A stretch of DNA of 64,000 nt from Candidatus Praeruminimicrobium purgamenti (GTDB taxonomy: Bacteria; Elusimicrobiota; Endomicrobiia; Endomicrobiales; Endomicrobiaceae): the NCBI GenBank assembly GCA_018433585.1, contig JAHDQW010000005.1, forward strand, positions 1 through 64,000. Direction: 5' to 3'. The notes beneath the pieces are model-generated. The model did not search any database. It was not told where the DNA came from and worked only from the letters and a program-made list of their open reading frames with translations. Below are positions 63,589 through 64,000 of this stretch, one piece after another (positions within the stretch are counted from its first letter, which is position 1; each line of letters begins with the position of its first letter). The position numbers and the translations under genes are program-made.

Positions 63589-64000
63589 TTATTTTTGTGA
63601 AAATATTGAAGACAGTCCTTTCCACCAAGGAAGCCTTTTGGACTCAAGAACTTTTAAAGTTCTGCCTTTTGCTACTTTGGAGCGCCCCGTTATTAAATTT
63701 GCATACTCAACATAAACATCATAATGGTCATCCTGCTCTTTTATTTTATGGACTGGAACTGCAAACGGAATCATTTCATTATCTTTTATGGCGCCTATCA
63801 AATGCCCCAAATAATGGGATATGTCTCTGCCGTCGGTAATTCTGGCAAGAACCATATCTCCTACAGCAATATTTTCTACTTTTTTTCCTGCGTTGTCTTC
63901 AAGTATTACGACTTCAAGTTCTATTGTTACCATATCCTGAAAAGAAGTCGTTTCCAAATGAATATCCGGCAGATAGTTGGGAAGTTTCTTAAAGTCTCTC
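63589..64000 (-). CDS. Unknown protein, C-terminal part (runs off right edge)
   Basis: An open minus-strand frame of 136 codons plus stop has no upstream stop within the window, so its N-terminus lies beyond position 64000. A TTG at 63957 is in frame but the frame continues upstream (RDFKKLPNYLPDIH), so it is likely internal. The visible part is soluble, beta-rich in character with acidic segments (GDMVLARITDGRDISHYLGHLIGA) and ends in a basic Trp-rich tail (KRLPWWKGLSSIF). No family recognised. It is convergent with tRNA-Leu, 34 bases away. Confidence 0.65.
   Translation of the reverse strand, partial: RDFKKLPNYLPDIHLETTSFQDMVTIELEVVILEDNAGKKVENIAVGDMVLARITDGRDISHYLGHLIGAIKDNEMIPFAVPVHKIKEQDDHYDVYVEYANLITGRSKVAKGRTLKVLESKRLPWWKGLSSIFSQK

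Noticed and set aside
1-64000. CRISPR arrays, insertion sequences, prophage or integrase genes
   Set aside because: No regularly spaced repeats, transposase or integrase motifs were seen by reading; the whole window looks like core chromosome.

Overview
This window looks like a chromosomal segment of a low-GC, Gram-negative, fermentative bacterium. The gene set and style (membrane pyrophosphatase, SprA-like giant outer-membrane protein, MoxR/Bat operon, non-mevalonate isoprenoid genes, very A/T-rich spacers) fit the phylum Elusimicrobiota, most likely an Endomicrobium-like lineage. That placement is inferred from gene content and protein character; no 16S or database search backs it. No insertion sequence, prophage, integrase or CRISPR array was seen, and genes are packed with overlaps or short spacers.

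Layout. 1-3035: the 5' part of an unknown membrane-anchored gene (- strand) diverges from hppA, a membrane pyrophosphatase with a clear sigma-70 promoter. 3102-5946: a short uvrC overlapping murJ (- strand). 6017-6292: rpsT with its own promoter and terminator. 6396-18216: a tight ~12 kb minus-strand run encoding a TMTC-like glycosyltransferase with TPR repeats, a small secreted protein, RmuC, an oligopeptide-binding lipoprotein, a 1899-residue SprA-like protein and ComF. 18327-26203: a plus-strand run with a structured rpsB leader, then rpsB-tsf-pyrH-frr, a ferredoxin, uppS-cdsA, a macrodomain gene, dxr (behind a promoter whose spacer holds a perfect palindrome) and a secreted glycosidase-like protein. 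26209-27248: an ECF sigma factor and zinc-finger anti-sigma pair with an autoregulation-type promoter. 27228-32235: minus-strand set of phenylacetate-CoA-ligase-like enzyme, ACT-domain protein, SSS symporter and a second TMTC-like protein.

32378-34852: nadK-recN. 34857-40622 (- strand): rseP, ispG, greA and two GT-C type membrane glycosyltransferases. 40793-48089 (+ strand): recG, then mnmA, an FtsB/DivIC-like gene, a metal ABC importer (atypical binding protein, ATPase, permease) with a methyltransferase, and gpmA. 48153-54235 (- strand): the conserved rimP-nusA-infB-rbfA-nrnA-truB translation/transcription operon, preceded by a terminator-like GNRA hairpin that could be an attenuator. 54338-62904 (- strand): a complete moxR-DUF58-Sel1-DUF4381-like-batA-batB-batC-batD operon, preceded by a near-perfect CIRCE-type inverted repeat lying on its promoter. 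62988-64000: mazG, a tRNA-Leu(CAG) with its own promoter, and the 3' part of an unknown gene.

The most interesting points are the SprA homologue outside Bacteroidota, the CIRCE-like control of the Bat operon, the divergent catalytic motif of the pyrophosphatase, the shortened UvrC, two bacterial TMTC-like TPR glycosyltransferases, the atypical metal importer linked to a methyltransferase, and several regulatory elements (rpsB leader, rimP attenuator, dxr operator, ECF promoter).
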